Source: Lacticaseibacillus songhuajiangensis (GTDB lineage Bacteria > Bacillota > Bacilli > Lactobacillales > Lactobacillaceae). Taken from it: a stretch of DNA of 64,000 bases. Positions 18,345 to 26,343 of the stretch are shown here, in pieces. Where the stretch lies: positions 1 to 64,000 of the forward strand of contig NZ_RHNR01000004.1 of NCBI RefSeq assembly GCF_003946025.1, given 5' to 3'. The notes under the pieces were generated by a model. That model was not told where the DNA came from. It searched no databases and saw only the letters and a program-made list of their open reading frames with translations. Made by a program: the position numbers and the translations under genes. How positions within the stretch are numbered: position 1 is the first letter of the stretch; every line of letters starts with the position of its first letter.

Positions 18345-19082
18345 CTACTTTTTAACCGCCGTAAAGAACCAGCGCGTGCTGTCAGCCTGCACATCGCTTT
18401 GCCCAAAATCTGCGGAGACCTTGACGTCGGTGAAGCCGCAATCTTCCAGCGCAGCCACGAAGTCCGTGATTGGGTACGTCCGCTCCTTGTGCTGTTCGAT
18501 CAATGGCTTGTATGCATCAATGTCTTCATTATAGATGAAGAAGGTCAAATCATGCTCAGCGGAATGCGGCTGCTCACCCTCGTAGCTACTCCAGAGAAAG
18601 GCGTAATCTTCAGTCTGGTAGTTGTACATATAACCAGGGAAAACTTCGTCCATCTGGTAAAGCGAGTGTGCGTCAAACATGAATTGGCCGCCTTGCTTCA
18701 GATTCGCCGCCACTTCGGTAAACACGGCCCGCACATCGTCAAGATTGCTCATGTAGCAAATCGAGTCGTCAAAGCAGGTCACGACGTCAAACTGATCAAT
18801 GACCCCAAAATCACGCATGTCTGCCTGAATCATCGGCAAGGACAAGTTCGCTGCCGTTAACTTGTTCATGGCCAGCGACAACATTTCAGCACTCAAATCG
18901 AGCAAGGTCACATCGTAGCCCGCCTGCGCCAACTTTACGGCCAGCGAACCAGAGCCGCCGGCCAGTTCTAGCAACTTAGTACCTTTGGGCTGCACCCGTT
19001 CGGTCACAAAATGCGCCCAGTCGTCATAGAGGTCCTGATCCATCAGGGTGTCGTAGACTTGCGCAAAGGTTGAGTAAATCAT
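18345..19082 (-). CDS. yqeM: Class I SAM-dependent methyltransferase (YqeM-like)
   Basis: Methyltransferase of 245 residues and unknown substrate. Motif I is LLELAGGSGSLAVKLAQAG (about residues 37-55), the acidic ribose-binding residue is in VTLLDLSAEML, and the DDSICYM segment is the post-I/IV region typical of the family. The start ATG overlaps the stop of rsfS by four bases. The neighbourhood (nadD-yqeK-rsfS-yqeM) is that of Bacillus yqeM. Confidence 0.88.
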   Translation of the reverse strand: MIYSTFAQVYDTLMDQDLYDDWAHFVTERVQPKGTKLLELAGGSGSLAVKLAQAGYDVTLLDLSAEMLSLAMNKLTAANLSLPMIQADMRDFGVIDQFDVVTCFDDSICYMSNLDDVRAVFTEVAANLKQGGQFMFDAHSLYQMDEVFPGYMYNYQTEDYAFLWSSYEGEQPHSAEHDLTFFIYNEDIDAYKPLIEQHKERTYPITDFVAALEDCGFTDVKVSADFGQSDVQADSTRWFFTAVKK

Positions 19083-19441
19083 TCGGCAACGTACCCACTA
19101 ACATCAACCAGCGGTGCATCCTGCCAGAACTGTTCGAGGTTGTAGTTGGCGCGTTCTTCCGGTGTGAAGACGTGCACAACAACGTCCGTGAGGTCCATCA
19201 GAATCCACTTGGAACCCTTCTTACCTTCGATGGATTTCACCGTGCCGCCAGCTTCTTCGAGCTTGTCTTCGATGTTATCAACAATCGCCTGCACCTGGCG
19301 TTCTGAACCACCGTTGGCAATCACAAAGTAGTCCGCGAGTAAACTCACGTTCTGCATGTCCAGTGCGACGATGTCCTCAGCACGCTTTTCATCAGCGGCG
19401 CGTACGGCGATTTCCAAAATTTCTTTGCTGCTTAAAGCCAT
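19079..19441 (-). CDS. rsfS: Ribosomal silencing factor RsfS
   Basis: Binds ribosomal protein L14 on the 50S subunit and blocks joining with 30S when nutrients are scarce. The product is 120 residues. VALDMQNVSLLADYFVIANG and GSKWILMDLTDVVVHVFTPE are the family signatures. The frame is open 18 codons further upstream, but AAAGGAG stands before the ATG at 19441. It lies between yqeK and yqeM, as in Bacillus. Confidence 0.95.
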   Translation of the reverse strand: MALSSKEILEIAVRAADEKRAEDIVALDMQNVSLLADYFVIANGGSERQVQAIVDNIEDKLEEAGGTVKSIEGKKGSKWILMDLTDVVVHVFTPEERANYNLEQFWQDAPLVDVSGYVAE

Positions 19442-19511
19442 TAATATTTCTCCTTTAATTGAGTACGCGACCACAAGTCCAGCTTGCAGTCGCATCCCCT
19501 GTCAATGTTGC

Positions 19512-20117
19512 TTACTTGGTTTTGCGCGCAACGAGCGCGTTGTAGGTTGCCAGCGTGAGCGGGTGAATCCGTGCGCCCTTGCTGACTAAAAAGCTCAATG
19601 TGGACTGTAATTCCACCAGACAAGCCGCGGTCAAACTCTTCTTGGCCACGTGGCGTGCCTTTTTCTCGACGTCTAGTTCCCGCGCCGGCTCAATGAAGTC
19701 CGCGAGGAAAACAACCATATCCAGCTTAGTCATTTCCGGGTCGCCGGTGGTGTGCCGCCGGATGGCCTGCAGGACGGCTGGGTCACTCACGCCGGTTTCG
19801 GCCTGCAGAAACCAGACCCCGACCATGCCGTGCCACACGCCACGGTTGTACTGTAGCAACTCAGTGCCGAGCCCCTGCACCTTGATGACCCGCTCAAAAT
19901 CAGCCGGTGCCACCTGCTTGGCGTAATCATGCAAAAGTCCGGCCAACCCCGCCTGATCCACATCCACACCGTACTGCGCAGCAAGCTCACGGCTGGTTTG
20001 CTCCACACGCACGCAATGGTCAAAGCGTGCGTCATCCAGGCGCTGATGCATGAGCGCCAGTAATTGCGTCCGGGTATGACCCCCGGTCATGTTTAAGGGA
20101 TATTCATAATCATTCAC
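19512..20117 (-). CDS. yqeK: HD-domain hydrolase YqeK (bis(5'-nucleosyl)-tetraphosphatase type)
   Basis: YqeK-family HD protein; members hydrolyse diadenosine tetraphosphate symmetrically, with iron in the HD centre. The metal ligands are in RFDHCVRV, LLHDYAKQ, WHGMVG and AIRRHTTGDP. The likely start is GTG at 20117, eight bases after GAAGG and overlapping the nadD stop by eight bases; translation would then give 201 residues. An ATG at 20090 lacks a ribosome binding site. Coupled to nadD, as in most Firmicutes. Confidence 0.9.
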   Translation of the reverse strand: MNDYEYPLNMTGGHTRTQLLALMHQRLDDARFDHCVRVEQTSRELAAQYGVDVDQAGLAGLLHDYAKQVAPADFERVIKVQGLGTELLQYNRGVWHGMVGVWFLQAETGVSDPAVLQAIRRHTTGDPEMTKLDMVVFLADFIEPARELDVEKKARHVAKKSLTAACLVELQSTLSFLVSKGARIHPLTLATYNALVARKTK

Positions 20118-20757
20118 GGTATAGGCCTTCTTTCTTGATGTACGCGGCCACCGCATCGGGCACCAAGTAACGAATGCTTTCATCATTAGCCACCCGCTGG
20201 CGAATGCCCGTGGAATTAATCTCCAGTAGCGGCGCGTCCACCCACACAACGGGGTACTGGCTGCTTGGGGCGTAACCAGGCCGCTTAACGCCAACGAAAG
20301 TAACGAGTTTGCTTAGTTCGTCAATGCGGTGCCACTTCGGCAAGTAGTTCACCATATCCGCACCAATGATGAAATAGTAATCCGTGTCCGGATGCTTCTT
20401 TTTCAGGTAAACCATGGTGTCGTAAGTATAGCTCACACCACCGCGCTCGATTTCACACAGCTCCAGCGCAAAAAGTGGGTTACCACTAATTGCAGCTGCG
20501 AGCATTTCCACCCGGTATTTGGCCGGTACCGCCTTTTTCGCATCCACATGTGGCGGCTGCGCATCAGGCATGAAATAGACTTTTTCGAGGCCCAACTGGG
20601 TGCCTACCTGATCGGCCATCACGAGGTGGCCAGTATGCACAGGATTAAACGTTCCCCCGTACAAACCGACCTGCCGGCGGTGGTTCGGCCCCAGTATCTG
20701 TTCCCGCAGTTCAGTTGAGAGCACCGGGTGCTTCAGGCTCACTGTCCGCGTGTCCAT
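20110..20757 (-). CDS. nadD: Nicotinate-nucleotide adenylyltransferase
   Basis: Makes deamido-NAD from nicotinate mononucleotide and ATP. The 215-residue product carries an N-terminal extension of about 28 residues before the core, seen in several lactobacilli. GLYGGTFNPVHTGH (31-44) is the nucleotide-binding motif, DYYFIIGADMVNYLPKW the substrate loop, and INSTGIRQRV the ISSTxIR motif. It follows yhbY with a one-base gap. Confidence 0.95.
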   Translation of the reverse strand: MDTRTVSLKHPVLSTELREQILGPNHRRQVGLYGGTFNPVHTGHLVMADQVGTQLGLEKVYFMPDAQPPHVDAKKAVPAKYRVEMLAAAISGNPLFALELCEIERGGVSYTYDTMVYLKKKHPDTDYYFIIGADMVNYLPKWHRIDELSKLVTFVGVKRPGYAPSSQYPVVWVDAPLLEINSTGIRQRVANDESIRYLVPDAVAAYIKKEGLYRE

Positions 20758-20758
20758 T

Positions 20759-21076
20759 TTACTTTGCCAAAGCCGCTACCTGCTTGGACAGCTTCTGCTT
20801 GTCCTCCTTGGTAGAAGGCATGTAAACCACGAGGCTACGGCCAATTGTCTGGGCGACTTCCAGTTCCGGAATTTCAGCGTGCAAGTACGCGCCCACCTCC
20901 TTGGGCGTCTCCGCAGCTGCTGGCAGCAACGCGATTTTGATCATTTCGCGCGCATCGAGGGCGTCATAAACCCCCTGCACAAAATTGTGGGTCAGGCCGC
21001 CCTTGCCCAAGTTGATGAGGGCACGCTGCGTCATGGCTTTGCTGCGCAGCAAGCGCTTTTGTTTACCGCTTAACAT
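20759..21076 (-). CDS. yhbY: RNA-binding protein YhbY (CRM domain)
   Basis: 105-residue single CRM-domain protein that associates with pre-50S ribosomal particles. The start LSGKQKRLLRSKA and the loop NLGKGGLTHNFVQ (the GxxG RNA-binding motif) are diagnostic. GGAGAAATAAAC precedes the ATG. Lies between yqeH and nadD. Confidence 0.94.
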   Translation of the reverse strand: MLSGKQKRLLRSKAMTQRALINLGKGGLTHNFVQGVYDALDAREMIKIALLPAAAETPKEVGAYLHAEIPELEVAQTIGRSLVVYMPSTKEDKQKLSKQVAALAK

Positions 21077-21156
21077 GTTTATTTCTCCTTAATTGCTAAT
21101 CCAAAGTTATTCATTTCACTTGACCTGCTGACGTGAGGCACGACCAAAAAATGGTC

Positions 21157-22278
21157 CTAAATCATCGCCGGCCGCATGGCCACATCCACACCCTTAGGCG
21201 CGTACGCTGCGACCACAGCGCCAGCCGGCACGTTAATCCAACCCAGGCCAGCAAAGACAATGTCAGAATCTTCTTGCGGGGTGAATTCAACCCGCACCAA
21301 TTCCGGAAAGTCCGCCAAAGTGTCCTGGCGTGGTGGCTGCAGCACATCGCCCTTCTGCCGGTCGTAAAAGTCGTCCGCGTTCTCCAACTTCGTGCGGTGA
21401 ATCAGTAGCTGGTTATCCGCGTAGATTGTGAAGCCCGCCTTGGGTCCGCGCACGTAGTCAAATCGTGCCAAGCCCGCCAGGAACAAGGTCTGCTGGTCGT
21501 GGAGTTGGTAGGTCTTCGGCCGAATCACCTTCGTTGGTGAGACAAGCCGCAGGTCCTTGGCATCCAGGTAATGGGCCATTTGGTTACGGTGGATAATCCC
21601 TGGCGTGTCGATAAGCCCGGCGCCATCATCCAATTCCAGGCGAATCCGGTCGAGCGTGGTCCCTGGGAAACGCGAAGTGGTAATCAAATCACTGACACCC
21701 ATCGTCTGTTTCAAAATGGCGTTAATCAGTGTCGACTTGCCCGTGTTGGTTACCCCAACAAAGTACACGTCCCGGCCGTTGCGATACTTCTCGATTTTGC
21801 TGAGCAGCATCTCCACATCGTCCGCATTCTTGGCACTCATCAGCACCGTTTCGACCGGCTGTAAACCAGCCGCGTGTGCTTGACGGCTAAGCCAATCGCG
21901 CAGTCGCGGTCGCTTCAGTGACTTGGGCAGCACATCAGCTTTATTACCAACAAGCAAGATTGGGTTTTTGCCGACGAAGCGGTGCAGACCCGGAATCAGA
22001 CTGCCGTTAAAGTCAAAAATATCAATGACGTTCACGATCAAAGCGTCGGTCTGGCCGAGCAGATTAAGCAGGCGCAAAAAGTCATCATCAGTTAAGCCGA
22101 CAGGCTGAATCTCGTTATAGTGGCGCAAACGGAAGCAGCGCTGGCAATACGCCTCGCTCTCACCGTCCGCCGCTTTTTTCAGACTCCCAGCTGGCAGGTA
22201 TCCTGCCGCCGTCTTATCTTCAGTCTGTAATTTTGCCCCGCACCCGATACAGTAGAGCGCGTTATCAATTTCCGTCAT
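21157..22278 (-). CDS. yqeH: Circularly permuted GTPase YqeH (30S assembly)
   Basis: GTPase required for 30S subunit assembly. The 373-residue product opens with a zinc finger (CIGC near residue 10 and YCQRC) and then shows permuted G motifs: GNKADVLP (G4), MSAKN (G5), GVTNTGKSTLINA (G1) and DTPG (G3). The start is the ATG at 22278, six bases after GGAGG and inside the end of yqeG, so the two are coupled. The aroD/aroE gene often found between yqeH and yhbY is absent; an 80-base gap without features replaces it. Confidence 0.95.
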   Translation of the reverse strand: MTEIDNALYCIGCGAKLQTEDKTAAGYLPAGSLKKAADGESEAYCQRCFRLRHYNEIQPVGLTDDDFLRLLNLLGQTDALIVNVIDIFDFNGSLIPGLHRFVGKNPILLVGNKADVLPKSLKRPRLRDWLSRQAHAAGLQPVETVLMSAKNADDVEMLLSKIEKYRNGRDVYFVGVTNTGKSTLINAILKQTMGVSDLITTSRFPGTTLDRIRLELDDGAGLIDTPGIIHRNQMAHYLDAKDLRLVSPTKVIRPKTYQLHDQQTLFLAGLARFDYVRGPKAGFTIYADNQLLIHRTKLENADDFYDRQKGDVLQPPRQDTLADFPELVRVEFTPQEDSDIVFAGLGWINVPAGAVVAAYAPKGVDVAMRPAMI

Positions 22279-22795
22279 CAATGTCCTCCAAATAGTGATA
22301 AGTTCCCTTGCGTTTCATGTTGCGCTTGATAAAACCCTCAAAGAAGCGGTTCGGCAGTGTGTTCCACTGGTCGGTTTCAATGAGTGGCTGTACCAACACG
22401 GTCCGTACCCCAGCCAGGTTCCCAGCGATGACATCCGTCAGTAGCTGATCCCCCACCATGATACAGGCTTTTTTCGGCAGTTTGAGTTCCCGCACCGCCC
22501 GGTCAATTCCCACGGCCAGTGGCTTCAGCGCACGGGCAGTAAACGGCACGTCAAAACCCGCAACCGCCTTGGCAACCCGTTTGTGATTGTTATTTGAAAC
22601 AACCATCACCGTAATACCAGCGGTATGCATTTCTGCCAACCATTCACGCAACTGCTCGGTACCGTTGGGGTTATTCCATGCAATTAATGTATTATCTAAG
22701 TCCGTCAGTACGGCCTGGATTCCCAGCCGTTTCAGTGTTGCCGGACGAATATTGTAGATGGCCTTGACCATCCACTTTGGTGTGACAAGTGCCAA
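22265..22795 (-). CDS. yqeG: YqeG-family HAD-IIIA phosphatase
   Basis: 176-residue HAD-family protein with the nucleophile motif LTDLDNTLIAWNNP (about residues 31-44), motif II VMVVSNNN and motif III/IV GDQLLTDVIAGN. Substrate unknown; related proteins act on phosphatidylglycerophosphate or other small phosphates. Start is TTG, seven to eight bases after GGAGG. First gene of the yqeG-to-yceD run on the minus strand, which totals about 6.2 kb. Confidence 0.92.
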   Translation of the reverse strand: MALVTPKWMVKAIYNIRPATLKRLGIQAVLTDLDNTLIAWNNPNGTEQLREWLAEMHTAGITVMVVSNNNHKRVAKAVAGFDVPFTARALKPLAVGIDRAVRELKLPKKACIMVGDQLLTDVIAGNLAGVRTVLVQPLIETDQWNTLPNRFFEGFIKRNMKRKGTYHYLEDIDDGN

Positions 22796-22947
22796 TATGG
22801 CGCCTCCTAGCGTGTAGTTATCCCACTAATTATAAAGGAGATTGGCTCCACTTTCCACACCTGTAGCGCGGAAGTCGCGTTCGTTATTTTGCACGGATTA
22901 CCTTAGACAGTGCTTGAACAATTTTCACAAGAAAAGCTGCTTTACCA

Positions 22948-22998
22948 TTGCCGAGTTGCGGGCAAAATTGTATGATTAAGAAAACGGTTACAACCGTT
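22948..22998 (+). promoter_or_regulatory. Promoter with cre-like palindromic operator before the HAD gene
   Basis: TTGCCG (22948-22953), a 17-base spacer and TATGAT (22971-22976). At 22979-22992 AGAAAACGGTTACA matches the CcpA cre consensus at 13 of 14 positions and overlaps the likely transcription start. It is also part of a perfect palindrome, AAACGGTT-AC-AACCGTTT (about 22982-22999), so another LacI-type repressor is possible. A site here would block initiation when glucose is plentiful. Confidence 0.72.
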
Positions 22999-23017
22999 TA
23001 GATTGGGAGGTACGCCT

Positions 23018-23653
23018 ATGTTTTCCACAATTTTGTTTGACATCGATGGCACCATCATCGATACAGAAGAAGTCATCATCTCTTCCTTGCAAGAGGCGCT
23101 TTCCCAAGTAACAGGCCGCGAATATACCCACGCCGACCTGCGCTACACCCTGGGAATCCCGAGTGCCGAAGCGCTGGATGAGTTGCACTTACCGCATGCG
23201 CAGCGCGCTGAGGTGGCCAAGGTTTGGCCAGAGCGATTGGCACTAAAGCAAAAGCAAGTGACCGTGTTCGCCACCATGCGTCGCACTCTCGCCCACTTGC
23301 AGAGCCGCGGTGTCCGGATGGGGATTATCACCTCCAAGAATGACGTGGAGATGGAAAATGAGTTTAACCGTTTTGGCCTCAATGATTACTTTGACGTCAT
23401 CATCACGGCCAGTGCCAGCCTCAAACCCAAACCATCTGGCGACCAGATTGTTGCGGCCATGACCGAGTTAAAGGCCAATCCTGATGACACGCTCTACATC
23501 GGCGATTCCATCTACGACATGCAAAGCGCGCACGACGCCGGAATTGATTTTGCACTCGCCACCTGGGGCGCCTTCGACCTGAGTCGTTTCCACGGTGCTG
23601 AGTACATGCTCACCCGTCCAGAAACATTGCTTGATTTAGCGATTATCGCGTAG
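23018..23653 (+). CDS. HAD-superfamily phosphatase (PpaX/Gph-like)
   Basis: 211-residue HAD subfamily IA hydrolase. Motif I is LFDIDGTIIDTEE (residues 6-18), motif II GIITSKND, the Lys is in LKPKPSGD and motif IV GDSIYDMQSAHDAG. A helical cap follows motif I. Candidates are pyrophosphatase PpaX or a sugar-phosphate phosphatase; sequence alone does not decide. GGGAGGT lies before the ATG at 23018. Followed after nine bases by the oxidoreductase gene; both share the cre-like promoter. Confidence 0.88.
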   Translation: MFSTILFDIDGTIIDTEEVIISSLQEALSQVTGREYTHADLRYTLGIPSAEALDELHLPHAQRAEVAKVWPERLALKQKQVTVFATMRRTLAHLQSRGVRMGIITSKNDVEMENEFNRFGLNDYFDVIITASASLKPKPSGDQIVAAMTELKANPDDTLYIGDSIYDMQSAHDAGIDFALATWGAFDLSRFHGAEYMLTRPETLLDLAIIA

Positions 23654-23662
23654 GAGGAAATT

Positions 23663-24616
23663 ATGATTCGTTTTGGCTTCAATGAATACGGTGGGCCCGA
23701 GGTTTTCCGCGCAATTGAGGCGGAAATTCCGGAACCAAAACCGCAACAGGTCCAGATCAAAGTACTCGCATTCGGTCTCAACGCATACGACATTAAGGTG
23801 CGCCAGGGTAAACTCCCCCACGCCGACCAAGCCAAAATGCCGATTGTGCCGGGTACTGAACTTGCAGGGATTGTCACCGCTGTCGGCGCAGAGGTGACGG
23901 ACATCAAGGTCGGTGACCACGTCATGAATTACCGCCCGCGTGGCGGTTACAGTGAGTACGTGACGGCGAGCGCTAGCAAGGTGGGCGTCATCGCCAACGA
24001 TGTGCCTCTAACTATTGCCGCCGGCTTCCCGCAAATCGGCGTTGCGGCGTACGCAGCGGCCAAGTTGCTGAACCTCAAGGCAGGCAAAACAATCGCCGTC
24101 GAGGGAGCTAGCGGTGGCGTTGGCAGCATCGTGGTCCAAATTGCCAAGTACTATGGCCTGCAAGTAATTGCGCTAGGTAACTCCCGGAACCATGATCTCA
24201 TGATGCGCCTAGGTGCTGATTTTGTGGGCCATTACGACCACGAGAACGTCGGTGCTAAGTTCGCTGACCAGGCCGATTACGTGCTGAACGCGACGACCAG
24301 CGGCAAGGATGACGATGCTGGCTTGTGGATGTTGAAACCGGGTGGCACATACGTTAGTTTGAACGATTTACCGGAAGCGCAGGCCAGCGACCCCAATTTC
24401 CACGTTGTCGGCGAGGCTGGTAAGCCGGACGTTGCGGCCGCCTTCGCGTTCCTAAACGAAATGCGGAGTAAGGCTGACCTTTGGCTCAACGTTGCGGACG
24501 TGTTCCCAATGACTCTTGCTGGCGTGCGGGAAGCGCAAGTCGAATTGGGCACCCACCACGCCGCGGGCAAGATCATTTGCAGTCGCGAAGAAAATCAGCG
24601 CGTTCGCAAAGACTAA
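23663..24616 (+). CDS. Zinc-independent quinone oxidoreductase / alcohol dehydrogenase-like protein
   Basis: 317-residue medium-chain dehydrogenase/reductase of the quinone oxidoreductase type. The N-terminal GroES-like domain has FGLNAYDIKVRQGKLP and VPGTELAGIVTAVG but lacks the zinc ligands of alcohol dehydrogenases. The Rossmann motif is VEGASGGVGSIVVQIAKYYG, for NADPH. It probably reduces quinones or enones. AGGAGG precedes the ATG. No terminator is visible between it and the trp leader promoter 20 bases later. Confidence 0.9.
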   Translation: MIRFGFNEYGGPEVFRAIEAEIPEPKPQQVQIKVLAFGLNAYDIKVRQGKLPHADQAKMPIVPGTELAGIVTAVGAEVTDIKVGDHVMNYRPRGGYSEYVTASASKVGVIANDVPLTIAAGFPQIGVAAYAAAKLLNLKAGKTIAVEGASGGVGSIVVQIAKYYGLQVIALGNSRNHDLMMRLGADFVGHYDHENVGAKFADQADYVLNATTSGKDDDAGLWMLKPGGTYVSLNDLPEAQASDPNFHVVGEAGKPDVAAAFAFLNEMRSKADLWLNVADVFPMTLAGVREAQVELGTHHAAGKIICSREENQRVRKD

Positions 24617-24635
24617 TTTATTTTTAATTTAGCTA

Positions 24636-24664
24636 TTGACACGCTCATTTTTTACAAATATACT
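24636..24664 (+). promoter_or_regulatory. Promoter of the Trp leader and trpX-like gene
   Basis: Consensus TTGACA (24636-24641), a 17-base spacer and TATACT (24659-24664). One of the best promoters in the window. Confidence 0.9.
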
Positions 24665-24697
24665 TGGCACATCAATTACGAAGGGAAGACGAATATC

Positions 24698-24751
24698 ATG
24701 ACCAAGACCAACACATTCCAGCTTAACAATTCTTGGCAGGCCTGGCGCTAG
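24698..24751 (+). CDS. Trp-containing leader peptide (17 codons)
   Basis: Reads MTKTNTFQLNNSWQAWR and stops at TAG. Two of the last five codons are TGG (24734-24736 and 24743-24745), a rare codon otherwise, and a GAAGGGA-like ribosome binding site lies upstream. It starts about 27 bases after the predicted transcription start and precedes mutually exclusive RNA stems and a terminator, then a TrpX-type transporter gene. By position and content it is a transcription-attenuation leader peptide that senses Trp-tRNA supply. Translation has not been shown; the inference rests on the whole arrangement. Confidence 0.78.
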   Translation: MTKTNTFQLNNSWQAWR

Positions 24752-24755
24752 TCGG

Positions 24756-24903
24756 TCGTATTCGTAAGGTGCGAATGCGATCTGGCAAACAGTTCGTATT
24801 CGCGCCGGCTTCTTCCACATTGGAGTCTGCGCGCTTATAGACGCGACAGGTTCCGGCAAGCTCTCCATGGCAAACCGACCAGTCGGTTTGCCATTTTTTA
24901 TTG
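24756..24903 (+). promoter_or_regulatory. Trp attenuator: competing stems and terminator
   Basis: TCGTATTCG occurs twice, at 24756-24764 and 24794-24802, on either side of its complement CGAATGCGA at 24772-24780. So segment 2 can pair with segment 1 (nine pairs) or, more strongly, with segment 3 (about 14 pairs within 24769-24805). A terminator with a 13-bp stem and T-run lies at 24867-24903. Its left-arm sequence TGGCAAAC also occurs at 24783-24790 in the apical part of the 2:3 hairpin, so that copy could pair with the right arm instead. This fits ribosome-position-dependent attenuation; the exact switch is not resolved by eye. Confidence 0.75.
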
Positions 24904-24938
24904 CCAAATCACGATTTGAAAATGAGGAGAGTTTAGTT

Positions 24939-25940
24939 ATGAAGAAGATGTACGCAGTTATTGCCGCCCTAATTGTCATTATTGCCGGGGCCTTTGTATT
25001 CGGACAGAATAAACACACGAGCACTGCAAAAACAAAAACCGTTACTGTCGGCATTCTGCAGACTATGAAGCACCCTGCGCTTGACCAAATCAACAAAGGC
25101 GTGATCAAGGGCCTCGCCGAGGGCGGCTACAAGGTTGGCAAAAACCTCAAGATTAAGCAGCAAAATGCTGAAGCCGACCAGAGCAACTTGAAGAGTATGA
25201 GCGAGAAATTCATTTCTGACGGCGACGACTTGACCGTCGGAATTGCAACCCCTGCCGCAATGTCACTCGCCAGTGCCGCCAACGGCAAAACCCCAGTTAT
25301 TCTTGCCGGTATCACCGACCCCGCAGGTAGTGGCATCATTAAGTCCGAAAAAAAGCCGGGCGCTAACATTACGGGGACCTCAGGTGAAGCTCCACTGCCA
25401 ATGGATTTGAAGGTGGTCAAGGCCATCAAGCCAAATGCAAAACAAATCGGGATTATCTACAGTCCAAGCGATCACGGCGGCACATACAACGCCAAGAAGT
25501 TCGCAAAGTTGGCTGAAGCAGACGGCCAGAAGGTTAAGCTTTACACCATCAGCAACACCAATGACGTTGAGCAAGTCGCCCAGCAAATGGTCAGTGAATG
25601 TGATGTTGTCTACGCTCCTCAAGATAACCTTGTTGCTAGTTCCATGAAGACCCTGGTTGGCGTTGCCAACGGCGCGAAGGTGCCAGTTATCCCTGCTGCC
25701 GACACCATGGTTAAAGACGGCGGCATCGCTGCTTACGCCATCAGTCAGTTTGAGCTCGGCCGCGTTGCCGGCAAAATGGCCGCAAACGTCCTCAAGGGCA
25801 AGAAGACCGCTAACTACGCTGTTCAGCACGTGACTCATGGTGTATACGTCATTAACACTACCGAAGCCAAGAAACTCGGCATTACCCTCCCTGCTAAAAT
25901 TGTGAAGGCGGCTAAGACTTCCGGCGAAGTCTTCAAGTAG
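24939..25940 (+). CDS. trpX: TrpX-type ABC transporter substrate-binding protein (orphan)
   Basis: 333-residue protein of the ABC_sub_bind family to which the predicted tryptophan-binding TrpX belongs. The N-terminus MKKMYAVIAALIVIIAGAFV is a signal or anchor segment with no lipobox cysteine. The body has TVGILQTMKHPALDQINKGV, AGITDPAGSGI and DNLVASSMKTLV, typical of the two-lobed fold. The permease and ATPase genes (trpY, trpZ) that normally follow are missing: repeat C begins three bases after the stop. The ATG at 24939 follows GAGGAG; the longer frame would translate the terminator. Trp as ligand is inferred from the leader peptide. Confidence 0.85.
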   Translation: MKKMYAVIAALIVIIAGAFVFGQNKHTSTAKTKTVTVGILQTMKHPALDQINKGVIKGLAEGGYKVGKNLKIKQQNAEADQSNLKSMSEKFISDGDDLTVGIATPAAMSLASAANGKTPVILAGITDPAGSGIIKSEKKPGANITGTSGEAPLPMDLKVVKAIKPNAKQIGIIYSPSDHGGTYNAKKFAKLAEADGQKVKLYTISNTNDVEQVAQQMVSECDVVYAPQDNLVASSMKTLVGVANGAKVPVIPAADTMVKDGGIAAYAISQFELGRVAGKMAANVLKGKKTANYAVQHVTHGVYVINTTEAKKLGITLPAKIVKAAKTSGEVFK

Positions 25941-25943
25941 CGT

Positions 25944-26340
25944 TGCTGTTCGTTAGCGTAAGTATCGACCACAGGTCGGGTCTGGGGCGGATCAGCTTCG
26001 CGAACAGGGACTCCGTTAGCGGGGACCGTTCCAGCCGGCCCTACGGTGTCCGTCTCACTAGGCGCTAAAGCGCGAGGTCGACTGGCTCCGCCGTCTTCCA
26101 CTGGAAATTTTGACACAAGATCGGTGTCAAAATTCCGCTCCCAACAAAATAGGCTGTGTACCCTCGACAAAAATCATGTCGAGAATACACAGCCTATTTT
26201 ATATTCGCTAACTCCGGCCCCGCCGCGTCGCCCTAAAGCGCAGAATCCAAGCGCACCCGCACCGGAGTTGCCCACTCACGCCTTGCAGCGGTATGAAAAC
26301 GGCTTAAAGTGCAGGGCACGGACACTTACGCTGACGGACA
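25944..26340. repeat. Composite fold-back repeat C (short, hybrid copy)
   Basis: A 397-bp copy between the convergent trpX-like and M3 peptidase genes. The left end (GCTGTTCGTTAGCGTAAG, then the GACC..GGTC hairpin and GGGTCTGGGGCGGAT) is type I. The right end (CACCGGAGTTG.., GCAGCGGTATGAAAACGG.., TTACGCTGACGGACA) is type II. The central hairpin 26146-26168/26178-26200 is intact, but the inter-module spacer and one outer arm of each module are gone. It looks like an internal deletion joining the two modules through their similar cores. It ends three bases before the M3 peptidase stop codon. Confidence 0.85.
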
Positions 26341-26343
26341 TCG

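Noticed and set aside
24756-24903. Trp T-box in front of trpX
   Set aside because: No GGGTGGNACCGCG core or Stem I motifs are present; the arrangement fits a leader-peptide attenuator instead.
24867-24938. N-terminal extension of the TrpX-like protein
   Set aside because: The extra codons translate the terminator hairpin; the ribosome binding site is just before 24939.
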